From Engraulis encrasicolus (Eukaryota; Chordata; Actinopteri; Clupeiformes; Engraulidae): 64,000 nucleotides of DNA. Within the stretch, counting starts at the first letter, position 1, and each line of letters opens with the position of its first letter. Position numbers and translations under genes: made by a program. Positions 13,181-26,122 of the stretch are shown here, piece after piece. The notes below the pieces were generated by a model. That model did no database searches and was not told the origin of the DNA. It saw only the letters and a program-made list of their open reading frames with translations. The stretch is from assembly GCF_034702125.1 (NCBI RefSeq), contig NC_085875.1, forward strand, positions 41,937,270-42,001,269, given 5' to 3'.

Positions 13181-15839
13181 CTTTTTTCTTAATTTCACTT
13201 CACAGCCGCAACCGCCTTCTGTGTGAAGTGTCACGAGCCAATTGAGTCTCAGCTCGGAGCGGTAGCATGAAGGTGTACTGTCTGTACTGTATGTGTGAAG
13301 CATGAGGTGCCAGGCCACCTGGGTCTCGGGGACCCCAGTGTCGCGCTCTCCTCCCTGGGCCACCACCTAGCACCTCAGCTGCCTCCCATGGGCTGCAGTG
13401 TAGCCTTGGAGCTCACCTGTTGCTACAAACACCAGGAACGTAATACATTATACTTGTATATCACGGCTTCGTATTCCAGCTAATGACGTGTTAAAATTAC
13501 TATCATGATACAGAAGCAACGATACAATAGATTCTGTCAATTAGTCAGTATATGATTAATAATTATTGTTGCATTCCAAAATATTAAGTGCTAAATGGTT
13601 ATACTGAATACAAATATTTAGTTCTAATACTTTCGGTTTTCTGTTGCCACAATACAGCACAAGCACTACATTACAAGAGAATGTTCAAACCATGTTCAAA
13701 AGCTTATTCAAAAATATGTCTTGCTTTTATCATGTATCTCTGGCAAGTATCATCAAAAGGAACTTGAACTTTGAACGTGAACATCACTCGTGTTACAAGC
13801 TAGACACTTGACAATGTTGAGGCCGTTCAGGTGAATCGTTTGACAATTTTGAGTGGAGCAGGGAAATACACAGTCTACTGACATGTCTGCATGGGTATCT
13901 TACATGCTTTTTGTTGATCAGGAACCGATTATTCTCTTAATAACCTTTTTGGTAAACCCATGTCCAAACCATTGTAGGCCATGCTACAAATAGGTTGCTG
14001 GGTGTTAAACACCTGCACAAATATATAAAATAATTGAATGCCGTTATTAGATCTCTAAAAGTTTGCATGAGTAAGTGGGCATACCCAATGCAAGCAGTTG
14101 TCTTGTCCAGTCAACTTAAGGCTGATCTTTTTCCAACTTTTCTTTTGCACAGCTAAGTTAGATTGTGTTGTTAACAACTGAGTTTAAAATATCAGTGGTG
14201 AAAAATGAAATGGTGAATGTAACCTACCAACAATAAACAAACCTAGATATTTCCATCAAGCACTCACTAAGCACTTACCATGTAGTGCACATACACGCAT
14301 GAACATTACTAAGCACTTATGCATACAGTATACTACCGCACAGTATGTAGGCCTAGAATACCATATACACAAACATTTTTTGCATATACGGTACTCTATA
14401 TATAGATGAATATCTTACAATTATTTTTAGTGATCATGAAGAGATGACAAATTGTCCATATCTAGCGCACTTTAATTGCACGTCAGCACATACTCGTTCT
14501 GCTTTATAGGTAGATACGAAAGCACAGCGCCCTGTGTAGCAGTTAGATAATGACAAACAATATGGAACGCTACGACAGGAAGACGAGCGGGAGAACAAAC
14601 GCGTACTTCATGCAGGCCTTTCGATGTACGCTTTCTAGTTTACGACCAAGCCGCCATTAATAATACTGCTAACAGCGTTAGAAAGCAGCCCCTTGAAAAC
14701 ACCCATGTTGAAAGCGTGTTATTTTCCACAAATAGAAAACCATAAAGCTATTTCCCTGGCAAACAGGGTCACGCAGTAAGCGCATGTAAATATGTAAATA
14801 TCTGTTGTATCCCGATGATGGCAATTCACATGAAAAAGAATTATGGCTTTGTGTTTTGCCTCTTGGCTTCCTCCGAAGTCAGGTATTCAATCATATCGCC
14901 CCGAAATATTCCCAAATAAAAATGAGTTGCTTCGCCGAGCACCACGGGGAAGATTGCATTGTGTGTGTATTTTTTCCCCGTTTCTTTTTTCCCTTTTCCC
15001 CTGCTCCCGCTTTTCATCGGCAGCAAGAAATCCCTCAAATATTCGGTCAGGGCTACAGGCTAGGAATCCGTTCCAGTGCTCCTCGCTTAAATTGCATGTC
15101 ATGTTGCATCACCAGAAATATTAATCTTCTATGAGGGGCAGGAACATGCAAACACCACTGCTGCACCACTGCTCTCCTCACCACTTAACTGCTTGTAATT
15201 GAGATTGCGAAAAGTCCATTCATAAAAAAGCTAGTCCCCACTGAGCGTGTTTACTCAGGCAAGGTCACCCATTACTTCCAAGCCCCCCTCCCCTCCTTAA
15301 TCGTAAAAAACACTCCTAATTAACTCGGGGCTCACCATCTCACCCAGATGCATGCTGGAAAAAAAATCCTTCATGTGCCGTCAACGGCGATACCGGTTTA
15401 ATGTCTTTTTTTCCCTAAATATCCGACTATACTTTGTTTTCATCTGGACTCGCAACTTATTATTATTGTTATCACTCTTGCTCATTTCCCATTCAACTTT
15501 GGACTCGTGTGTAATTAAACAGCGTGCGGGGTCTAGCTAATAAAAATAGATAAAAGATGACAAGGCCTTTTGTGGGGCCCAGGAGGTATTAATGAAAGTG
15601 GCCCGTGGCCAACACGCTGTGCCTCTCCTCCTCCCTCCGCCCATATCTACCTACAGTACGTCGCCAGCAAGGGAGAGAGGGAGGGAGGGAGAGAGCGAGT
15701 GAACGGGGCCCTTGTCTCTGACACTGGCATCGTTATTTCCCCCCTGTAATTAATATAGAGAAAGCAGCCACCTCATTAATTTTGATAATTCACCGTCCGC
15801 CTCCTTCTTCGCGGTGAAGGCACCAACATCCCCCCTTTA

Positions 15840-16005
15840 CACACACACGCACGCACGCTCGCTCGGACACACACTCACTCTCTCACACACACACACACGC
15901 ACACGCACACAGCCCTCAACCCCCCCTTTTGCATTTCATTAATGATTTCCTCCATCTAAACGCGCAGCAGTCAAACCCCTTTGACAGGTCCATCTTGCAG
16001 CAAAT
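15840..16005. repeat. CA-rich degenerate tract
   Basis: Interrupted (CA)n with GCACGCAC and CTCACT segments to about 15912, followed by T/C-rich and AT-rich unique sequence. Confidence 0.7.
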
Positions 16006-16142
16006 TATCATAGGTAAGTAGCTCTCACTCTCCACTCCTCTCCTCACTCTCCCCACTCGCCTCTCCTCTCCTCTCGCTCGGTTGTCACAGAAATAGCTTG
16101 CACACTCTCCCCTGTGCTGCTCACTAGCACACGGTCACTCAG

Positions 16143-16365
16143 TGAGCAAGCACACATATACTACACACTCTCTCACACACATATGCACATACACACCCAC
16201 ATCACACATTGACACATACAGACACTCTCTGTGTCTGTGTGTCTGTGTGTCTGTCTTGTCTGTCTACCTGTCTGTATTGCTTTCTCTTCCTGTCTATCTG
16301 TCTACCTGTCTGTATTGCTTTCTCCTCCTCTATCTCTCACACACATACAGGCACACACAGACACA

Positions 16366-16448
<83 letters not shown>

Positions 16449-16496
16449 AGACACAGACACACACACACACACACACAGACACACACACACACAAAC
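16143..16496. repeat. CA/CTGT compound repeat
   Basis: CA-rich sequence, then a (TGTC)n-like part with a duplicated ACCTGTCTGTATTGCTTTCT segment (16267 and 16303), then (CA)n of about 130 bases containing CAGACA variants. Confidence 0.9.
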
Positions 16497-17261
16497 ACCT
16501 TTCTTATTGTGCGAGAACAAGGGGAGACATCAGTCAGGGACTTCTCTGGACAGCCAGAGGAGAGGAGTGATTAGTGCGAGTGGCGTCCGGGAGATTGGAG
16601 TGGATTAGAGACACTAAACAGCACCTGAGGACAACACTGGACACATGGGCCTTCTCATGCCAGCGGCTGGCAGATGCAGTTGTTCAACACAGCCACCAAC
16701 ATCATCCTCCACCAACTACCAGCTGCTACCAGCTCCTCACTACTTCCCCTCCCCCACCTTCCTCGGTTTTTTAAAATTATTATTCATCCGCCATTATAAA
16801 GGAGTAAGACATTAAATGGACTCTTTTTCTTCTCCCATTTCGGCGAATTGAGCGATAGAACTGCTGAACTGTGACCCAGAAAATGATTCATATTCAAATA
16901 CGTCAGATGGTTGCTGCGGTGAAAAAGGCGGCTTGGTGCACGGCGAAATATTGTAGCATCTCGTTTTTTGTGTGTTATTACCATTTCCCCTCGCTCATTC
17001 AAGTGGGTTCATTTAACATCAAAATTGCAATCCAACAGCTTAAATCCATGTTTCCTCCCGTCTGAAATGGGATGAGATTAATGCGTGCGCTCCAGGACCG
17101 GAACAGGCCTTATGGTCCAATCTGTGGGGTTTTTGCAGCCCATTTAAATTAATTTCCTAAGCATCTGGATGTAGGTCAGAGGCAGTTTGCAGCATTCCAA
17201 AGACTGTTGTTGACAGCTGGGCAGTTGGGACTTGCCACTGAAAGCAATGCATGGAGCGAGC

Positions 17262-17449
17262 GGTGGGCTCGGTGGCGTAACGATTGCCCATAGAGCCCCA
17301 GGGCAAAATACTGATATGGCCCCCCGCATGTACCGTAAAGCCTGCCATGGTCATAATAGGGCTGCCAGTACCAATACGGCAGGGCCCTGTGCCCAGGTGC
17401 AAATGACCTGCTTGCTTCGCTCTCCTATAGCTCCGCCCCTGGTTGGGCT
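17262..17449. mobile_element. Short hAT-type MITE with near-perfect 8-bp TSD
   Basis: The element body is 17270-17441 (172 bp). The left end reads CGGTGGCGTAACGAT, and the right end read in reverse is CAGGGGCGGAGCTATAG; these ends resemble each other and the CAGNGGCG termini of fish hAT elements. The flanks GGTGGGCT (17262-17269) and GTTGGGCT (17442-17449) match at 7 of 8 positions, the target length expected for hAT. It has no coding capacity. The family label rests on termini recognised from memory. Confidence 0.65.
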
Positions 17450-18959
17450 CAAAGCGAAGCTGTGTGTGTGTGTGAACATGCGTTCCTTGTCTGCAGAGAT
17501 TTAACGCTCCCCAACATGAGACCTGCTTATTCAACATTCCTGGAATTGCTACGGTTGAATACAGCCAGGGCGTTTTTGAAGGCCCCAAAGGACGCCAACC
17601 AGGCCACCTTTGCAGCAGGCAAGCGAACGAGCGAGCAAGCAAACGAGCGAGCAAGCAAACAGGAGACACAGGGATAAAGAGCTCTGTTTGAAAGTTATTT
17701 AGATGTTTGGATTGCCCGTCCACACATGGCATGAATTATGCACAGCTCTCTCAGTGGGACGGCCATCTCCTGTGTGAGATCTGTGTCACAACAACGCAGC
17801 AGTGGTGGGAATACTGGAGTTTGCCCAGGTTTTTTTTCTGTTGTTGCTGTCGTCGTCGTCATTAGCATAATTTACTATTTTGGTCGCAAGAGCTTAATCA
17901 CTTCCTAAAAATGTGTCTTCACCCACATTTGACTGTAAACTTTAACTGATCTTACACAAGGACACCTCTTTAAAACATTAAAAGCAGATTTTGTGATGCA
18001 GCACCAAGCACTGTTGCTGCCATCGCTGATTCTGACATTGAGGATTGCTTAGTTTAGCATATTCTTCAGCTCGGAAAAAAACCCCACCCCTTTAAACCCA
18101 AGATGTGTGGTAATCTTATTGCCAAGGAGGTAGACTTTGCTGATTTTTTTTTGTTTTATCGAAGAGCAAAATGAAATATATGGGGATGTACACTGTAAGC
18201 AGAAACTACACACCGAAGCAAAAGCAAATACCTTATGAAATGCTGATAAATCTCATGTCTGGCTCGCTGTCAAATTTCTTACTCGGGTATGTGAACATTT
18301 TGAACATAAACTGAACTGATATAGCTGTATATTTCATGAAGAGAAGGCAGTGCTGCCATCGTCTTATACAGTGCATTCTTATTTTGTTGACCTTGATACC
18401 CAAACACTAGAGTCCTCACAGAGCATTCTGGATGATGGTTTTTGTTCGAATAATGGCATGATTACCATTATCCATTATAGTTTCAACTCCATCTATGTTT
18501 TAATTGAGGCCGAGCAACATGAATGGTCTCATTCAGTCGTCTGCCTGCAGAACTGATTGTTTGCGGAGAGCAAATTTATATGCATTTATTCTGACCTTAT
18601 CCCTTTGTGAGCCCACACCAGTCGGGTGCTATTGAGAACTTCTCATCTCATATCTACACTTGCATTGTTATCGATTCACAGCTCCTTTGTGCCAAAACAA
18701 GGAGAGAGGGAAAGAGAGCGAGAGACGGAGAGAGAGAGAGAACGGCAGCTTCATGAGCCTTTGTACTTTCTGCTACAGTGGTCCTCAGATGATCCTAGGA
18801 AGCATTTGCGAAGCTCACTGTATCTGCTTGAATTTTTTTCAACAACAGCAGCACACACTGAATTACGGCCTCTGAAAATCCCTTTCACTCTCCTCCTGGA
18901 ATTAATGTAGCGTGGCTATGGCCCTAACAGCAGTATTTCAACATGGCGAGATGACTTGC

Positions 18960-19309
18960 TTAAAGGGGTCATAGAATGGAAAACAATATTTTTTACCTTA
19001 GGCTTTACTATTGCATAGCCAGTACCACAGAAGGGTGCATACAGTATAAGCCCTTCAGCTGTGAAGCATGGTTTGTGTCCTCCCTCACATATACATCTTC
19101 AACCAAACAATAGCCACCGAAAACATGGCAAAGGAATGAGTGAGAAAAACAACAGTACTGTACAGGTTATGTCTTCTTGTCAAAATATGGTGATAGTCTG
19201 CTGCCTAAAATTCCATTTGAGCTTATTTTTTTGAGAGCAAAGTCCACTGTGTCCAATGCATCTAAAAGAATAAAATTCATTCTATTCAACCATTCTGTTT
19301 CCCCTTTAA
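18960..19309. mobile_element. TTAA-flanked MITE (piggyBac-type)
   Basis: TTAA at 18960-18963 and 19306-19309 bounds an element with imperfect terminal inverted repeats: AGGGGTCATAGAATGG at the left and, reversed, AGGGGAAACAGAATGG at the right. TTAA targets are characteristic of piggyBac-like transposition. It is 350 bp long and non-autonomous. Confidence 0.7.
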
Positions 19310-19344
19310 GCATAGTAGTAAAAGTCGGTGGAGGATGCCCCCCC

Positions 19345-19346
<2 letters not shown>

Positions 19347-19388
<42 letters not shown>
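19347..19388. repeat. Short (CA)n
   Basis: About 42 bases of (CA)n, 38 bases right of the TTAA-flanked element. Confidence 0.9.
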
Positions 19389-19392
<4 letters not shown>

Positions 19393-21198
19393 CCTTTACT
19401 CCGCCAAAGTGTCCACCTGTGCCACGTCTCCTTGTCGGGTGCTCCTCCTGAGAACACTGACCCAGTTAAAGGAAATTGAGAATAATTAGCTGCCATGCCG
19501 CATGCTAAAATCTCGGAGAGCATTTCAGCGAAGAACAGAGTGCGTTGCGCACATTAATGCATATGAATGGCCTTCCGGAGCAGGCAGGGCCTCTGTACTC
19601 GCCGCGTCTTAAGATAACCCAGGCAGAAATGTAATTTCCGGGCAATGGCAATGTTCTGTCACCACCACTCTGGGAAACGGCTCCAACGAGAGAGCAAGCA
19701 AGCAAGCGAGAGCTATAGCCGTACTGCTTGTACTGTACGTCGGTCCCTGCCATTATAATTCATCAGCGTTGGCACGCATCCAAGGGCCGTGCAATTTCAG
19801 GTCACATTAGCGATGCTCTAGCACTGTCTAAAGGGGCCATCTCCTTGCAGACCCAATCCCCTCTATACTCAAAGAGCCCATTTGCAGCCTATCCATTTGT
19901 CGGTGGCCCTCCGCCATTCACAAGCCGAGGGGACCGTTGGTTTAATGTATGGAGACAGCTTTGATGTATCTTGCCGCTCGCTCATACACCTTCTGTGCGT
20001 CAACACCATGAAAAGGGTCGAGGCCGCAGGAGCCGTAGAAACGTCAGAGGAGTGAGTTGTAGTCCGCGCAGTGTTGCCACTTTGTCGTGGCGGTTTTAGA
20101 AGGAGAACTCATTTTCAATTTTGGAGAGCATGGCTTGGCGGTTTTAAAATTCTGGTAGCGGACCATTTTAATTGGATCCTGGTACTGTTTCTCATTACGG
20201 TTATCTAAAAAGACACTCACTCGGGCTAATGCTAGTGCGGAAGGAAAATTGTCCACATGTACGGAACAACACACAATCATTAAGAGACACCAGCTGGCAT
20301 GACAAAGGCAGGACTTTAAAGCCGCTGGCACATACAGTATTTACAGCACTGTGCCACAGCTTCAACACTTTCAGTTCTCTGCAAAGAGCAGTGCAGTGTA
20401 AAACATTCTTTATTCTAGACAGCAGCCATAACGGCACGCCCCACGTTCCCTTTTATCCGGCTTCCTCTACGTACCAGTACCAGTGCTGACAGTGTTAATG
20501 CAGAATCTCATTTCAATAAGGAAATTATGGGCCCTAATTCTGGTATTATGCCTTGGTAATGAAGGAATATAGCATATGAGTTATACGCTCTTCATTTCGC
20601 CTCTCAGCCCTTACTGTTTTCTCTTTATGGTGCTCATGTAATGGGGGTGGTGGGCGGCGGTGACGGCCGTGTTTCATCGGAGTCCTAGAGAGCTAGTGAC
20701 AGGCAAATGCTGCTGGCTACATAACCCGAGCTGAGACTCATTTGGCCCCCGAACAATTATGCACTTGATTTGTATTCCAATCCCCATTGTTTTTCTCATT
20801 ATTTTCCCAGCCATACATGCATTATGACATATCACACCCCACAAAGTGAGCCGCTGCATGTTTACGGTGACACATTTTCAAAAAGACAGTGCTGGCCATG
20901 TGGTCTCCGAGCATAAATATGTGTTTTTTTTCTCTATCAATTGCATCTCTTCTACTGCCAAGCCATTAAGCTATGTTTTTATTACTGTTATGTTTTGAAT
21001 GTATGTAAGGAGTGATGTTTATGTATGCACCGTCTCTGTCTGTCTTCCATCCTTTCTCTATTCCTTTCTTTCATGCTGTCTCTTTCCCTCTTTTCTTCCT
21101 TCTTTCCTTGCCTTTTCTGCCTTTGCTTTCTTTATTTTCCCCCTCTTTTAAGGCTCAGTGAAACTATGCTGTTTGTCACTGTGAATTCACCAAAATAA

Positions 21199-21537
<339 letters not shown>

Positions 21538-21960
21538 TAGCCATTCTTTCCATCACTCAAATGAATGTATTTCTCTTTTGGGACGAAAAAAAAGGTCAAC
21601 ACTTATCCTACCCTTTTCATCTCCCTAAACTAAATGAGCAAAATTTACATTTTAATGGGCAGAAGTAAGTTCCATGACTGGGTTTTTTTATTTATTTAAT
21701 TTTTATTCCAAATGTCAGAAGCAAAATAGTACAAAATATTAGCAAAGGCATCTGGCATTTCTAATCATTTTCATCTCCTGGGCATTCTCTTCTTTGTCTT
21801 TTCCTTCTTCTCCTCCCTCATATGTTTTTCTGTGTGCGAGGTGACACGCCAGATACATTATGCAGTGCACATGAAATCTTAATTGAAAAGGGAGAGAGAA
21901 AAAAACAAAATGGATCACCCTAGTTTTTTCCCAGGGTTTGTGCGGAGGATAGCGGCACAG

Positions 21961-22046
21961 CTCTCTCTATCTCTTTCTCTATCTCTATCTCCCTTTCCCT
22001 CTCCCTCTCTCTTTCTCTCTCTCTACCTTTCACTCTCTACCCCCCC

Positions 22047-22139
<93 letters not shown>

Positions 22140-22142
22140 GTC
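21961..22142. repeat. (CT)n array
   Basis: CT-rich and partly interrupted by ATCT and CCCT variants; clean in the second half. Confidence 0.9.
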
Positions 22143-22213
22143 AGTGACACAGATCCCCTACTCTGCACTCTGCACTCTCCCCACTCTCTCCTTCTCACTC
22201 TGAGAGTGTTGCA

Positions 22214-22378
22214 TGTAGGGCCGCTGACAGCTTTGGCGGGGCCCAGGACACAGTCATCTGAAAGGGCTCCCCACCCAATGCACACAATCTAATGAGAACC
22301 CAATTCAGGGCCCCTCCCCCTCCTCTCCCTGGGCCTGGGTCAAGAGACCTCTTTGCCCCCGACTGTTGGCTTCCCTGG
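22214..22378. repeat. Dispersed repeat, copy 1
   Basis: GGGCCGCTGACAGCTTTGGC followed by GGGCCCAGGACACAGTCA and a C-rich end. A diverged homologue lies at 53577-53742 with the same order of segments (TGACAGCTTTGG, CCCGGGACAAAGTCA, a GGGNCCCAATTC block, GCTTCCCTG). The family is unknown to me; it is probably an old transposon remnant. Confidence 0.6.
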
Positions 22379-22529
22379 TTGCGTGTGTCAGTGTGGCCCA
22401 GCCTGGCCAGGCAGAGATGCAGCAGAGACGGATGAATGGCCTTACTTTGACCCTCCCGTGCTCTGCTGTCAGACCCCTTGCTCTCGCTCCCGCCCTCGCC
22501 TGGTGCCTCCCACTCACCCCCCCTTCCTC

Positions 22530-22760
22530 ACCACCCTCTCCTCTCATCTCTTTTCTCATCTCCCTTCTTCTTCTCTTCTCTTCTCTTCTCTTCTCTTCTC
22601 TTCTCTCCTCTTCTCTCCTCTCCTCTCCTCGCTGTCTCTCCGCTCCTCGTCTCGATCTCCTCTCCTCTCCTCTTCTCACTTTCCTATCATCTCTTCGCTC
22701 TCTCTCCTCTCCTCTCCTTGCTCTCACCTCTTCTCACCTCTTTTCCGCTTTCATCTCTCC
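22530..22760. repeat. (TTCTC)n pyrimidine-rich array
   Basis: TTCTC and CTCCTC pentamer/hexamer repeats, fully pyrimidine over long runs on the sense strand. Confidence 0.85.
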
Positions 22761-24096
22761 TCCCCTTTTATTTTTCCAACACCTTCAGCTCTCCCTACCT
22801 CTGTCACCAAGCCCTCTGCCCCATACACCCCGCCCCCTCGACCTCCACAGCACGCCTTTGCTTTTCTCAGATCGCCTGACAGACAGAGGGGGGCCAGCGT
22901 AGTGGTGCTGTAATGGTGGCATCCAGAGCCATCACCGGCCCCCACCACAATTCAGGGCTTAGTAGCGTCACCCCCCCACCTCACCCCAACCCCTTTTCTG
23001 CTTTTGTTTTTTGTTTTCCATTCATGCCATCCACCCGTCATTTTGTTTACGCCACACTCCCTTCTACTACACCCCCTCCCCTTCCAACCCAATCCACTCC
23101 CCCTTGCCTTGTCCCTCCATCTCTGCCCATCTCTGCCCTGCCCTGCAATGCCCTGCCTTGTCTGCTCGCTACATAGAGAGCCAAAATTAGAGCATCACGG
23201 GTTGCCAGAGTCTGACGAGTCCCTCAGGTGTGTATCAGGTGGTGGATGGTGCTGCTTGAACTCTTCTGGGAAGTTGCCCGATGTCCTTAAGCAATGCCAG
23301 ACAAACACACAGCATGAAAAGGTCTCTGGTTTTTTTTCCCCTTTTCTTTCTTTTTTTTGGGAGGATCTGCCCGTTAAACAGCAGAGCCCTTGTGGAGCTT
23401 TTATTATTTATTCCCAGACACTGTGATGGGTGTCTGTGTTTGTTTTAGAGGGAGGTGTTTAATGGTGCCCCGCCAAAACCACTCTACCCCACCACCCCCC
23501 GCCCACCTCACACACACACACACACCCCTCTATCCCCTTGTCTGGTCACGGGTATTTTTGGCAAGGAAGGGGGGAAAGTTTAGGCACATCTCACCTGTGT
23601 GTTTCGTTCAATTGGAGCAACTGTTTGAATATTCAACGTCTGTTCGTTCTGTCCTTGGCTTTGTTTTCTGCCTACAAATTTCTTTCCCTTTTATTCTAGG
23701 TTTTAACAAAACCCTTCCCATTACATTTTATCGATGCATTATTTTTTTTCCTCCCTTTTCTCCCTTCTCCCCTTTTATTGTTTGCTTCCGCCGCCTGGGA
23801 TTATCAGGCTATCAGTAGTTACTGACGAGCCTTTGATCCGCGTTAAGCATTTCGTAATCCCATCAAATAAGAGGGAAAACATATTCTACAGATCACAGAA
23901 CACAGTTAAAGATATTTTTCCTTTCTGTTTTCTTTTTTTTTTTCGCTCAGTCTTAGTTGATATACATGGTATCGGAAATCTCGTCCACAGACCTCTAATT
24001 GTGTCCCTGAGGCTCCAAGGACATGTTCTTGGTGGGTGGCGGGGGTGGGTTGAGTAGAGCCCGATTTTTACCAGCCCCTCGTACTAGTTTCTTTTG

Positions 24097-24378
24097 TACA
24101 GAGGCTCTGGAACTACCGAATTGAGAAAGGTTTAGTGGAGGGAAGGGTGCACTCTGTTGAAATTTGAAACATGCGTTCTTTTATCCAATCGCTGACATTT
24201 GTTCATGACACTGAAAAAAATCGATATCTAGTGGGGGGATGTTCGAAATCTGTTGATGTTCAAAATGTGCACACCCCCCTCCCCTCCCTCTTTCGCTGAT
24301 TAGCCATTTGTCTGATTAGCCAGTTGTCTGGTAAAAAGACCAAACCCTTCCTAGAACGTCAGTTCCAGAGCCTCTGTA
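24097..24378. mobile_element. TA-flanked MITE with perfect 16-bp TIRs
   Basis: CAGAGGCTCTGGAACT at 24099-24114 is exactly inverted at 24361-24376, and each end is flanked by TA. The 278-bp body has no coding capacity. The TA target suggests the Tc1/mariner superfamily. The two TIRs agree perfectly, so the copy is young or the ends are constrained. Confidence 0.8.
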
Positions 24379-24896
24379 TGAATGAAATCCAAACCATTCA
24401 AACCAGGACATCTCGGAAAGTGGCAGTGGTGTGAGAAATTAGGCCCTGTAGCATTAGTGTGCGGATCTGACCTGAACGTCATCAGCCCGAGTAAGAACTG
24501 TGCCGACGCACCTCTCAATGCTATCAGTCCCCCCACACTGCTCCCAAGGAGAAGTGGGGAAGGCAGAGGAGGGGTGGGGGGTACAGACACAGAAATGGGG
24601 ACCAGGAGAAGGAGATTGGCCTTTTACTATGTGAGGGCACGCACTGTCCCCTTCCCCCTACATGCTCCCTCCTCTCCTCGCTCCCCACTCTCCAGTGCTG
24701 TTTAGTGATGAGCAGCCTGGATGCGGAAGCTGCAGCCTAGTTGCCTGGTCAAAACCAGACATTTGCACTGCACCACATTTCATACATAAGGCTTGCCTGT
24801 AGTCTCATTACTAAACAGTAGGAGCCACTTATTTTTTCCTGTTCCATATGCATACCTTGCGATATCCGTGAGGCTTCCAAGGTGTTTCTGGCTGCA

Positions 24897-25404
24897 TACA
24901 GTTGAAACCAGAAATGTACATACCTGTACACTGAATGTAACGTATGTAAAGACACACAATTATTTTTTTTCACCTCATTCTCTGACTTAAAATCAGATCA
25001 AGCATGTCCAGATTGAGGTAATTTAGGATTATTCAAATTATTTACAAAGGCCAAATTTATATCCAATCAAATAATAAGCAAAGAATTTTACACAATGATT
25101 TTGGTGGTTTTTTTATCAAGTCAAAAGTTCACATTTTCACATTTTCACAGTTTACACTTCGTTAGAATTTGGCGTAAATGCTTTAAAACCAAATCAATTG
25201 GGCTCAAAAAGTATAAAGGATATCTTAAAAATATCCTTGTGCAAGTTTAAATCAACATCAGCACGAGCTGATCCTAAATCACCCAAAACTGGACAGGTTT
25301 AATTTAACTTCAAATCAAACAACGATTTGAAAAAATGATGATGTGATGTGTGTGTCCTTAGATGCGTCACATACAGTGTATGAAAACTTCTGGTTTCAGC
25401 TGTA
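24897..25404. mobile_element. Tc1/mariner-type MITE with long TIRs
   Basis: The body is 24899-25402, flanked by TA on both sides. The left end reads CAGTTGAAACCAGAAATGTA, and the right end reversed reads CAGCTGAAACCAGAAGTTTT. Similarity extends about 60 bases inward (ACACTG-ATGT-ACG-AT blocks, then GACACACA). The ends resemble the CAGTTGAAGTCGGAAGTTTAC termini of fish Tc1 elements. The interior is AT-rich with no transposase. Confidence 0.82.
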
Positions 25405-25908
25405 CCTTGCAATGAGCAGTCATGGTGCAGTCAAAAAAACATGAAGCAAAATGAGCTGGCTCCCGCTGTAGCGGTTGTCATCTATCTGTTAAGCAGTGTT
25501 ATTCTGTATGAGGGTCTGGTTTTGGCTAGGCTGGGAGATCTAGCACCACACATTCCAAATGATCTCATTCCACCTGTGCGGCGAATGCATATCCCGTAAT
25601 TAAAGATGATGCGCTAATTTAGGCTGCCACCTGGCTGAAGGGTTGGCTTGGTAGAAGCAGCTGCTTTAGTGAAATGGCTGGAAGAGAACTGGTGTGGTAA
25701 TGGGTTGGATCTTCTAAAGCCAGGTTGGTCATTACTGCAGCCTCCATCCCTTTAGATAGGAGTGAGAACTTTTACTGTGTGTGCGTGCGTCCGTGTGTGA
25801 GTGTGAGGATATCCTGTTTGTAATGGGTAAGTCCAAAGCCATGCCTTTTCACTGGACACAGGCAGCTCAAGCTCGGATCAGAGATTAGTCTCTCAGATCC
25901 TTCAGAGC

Positions 25909-25910
<2 letters not shown>

Positions 25911-25997
<87 letters not shown>

Positions 25998-26010
25998 TCA
26001 CTCTCTCTTT

Positions 26011-26065
<55 letters not shown>

Positions 26066-26069
26066 TCTC

Positions 26070-26119
<50 letters not shown>
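25911..26119. repeat. Compound (CA)n-TTCA-(CT)n
   Basis: (CA)n from 25911 to 25996, the joint TTCA, then (CT)n to 26119 with two CACT interruptions. The same joint occurs at 27537. Confidence 0.95.

Positions 26120-26122
<3 letters not shown>

Noticed and set aside
14280..15560. Conserved non-coding enhancer in the AT-rich, TAATTA-containing stretch
   Set aside because: Motif richness alone is not evidence; this needs alignment with other fish, which cannot be done here.
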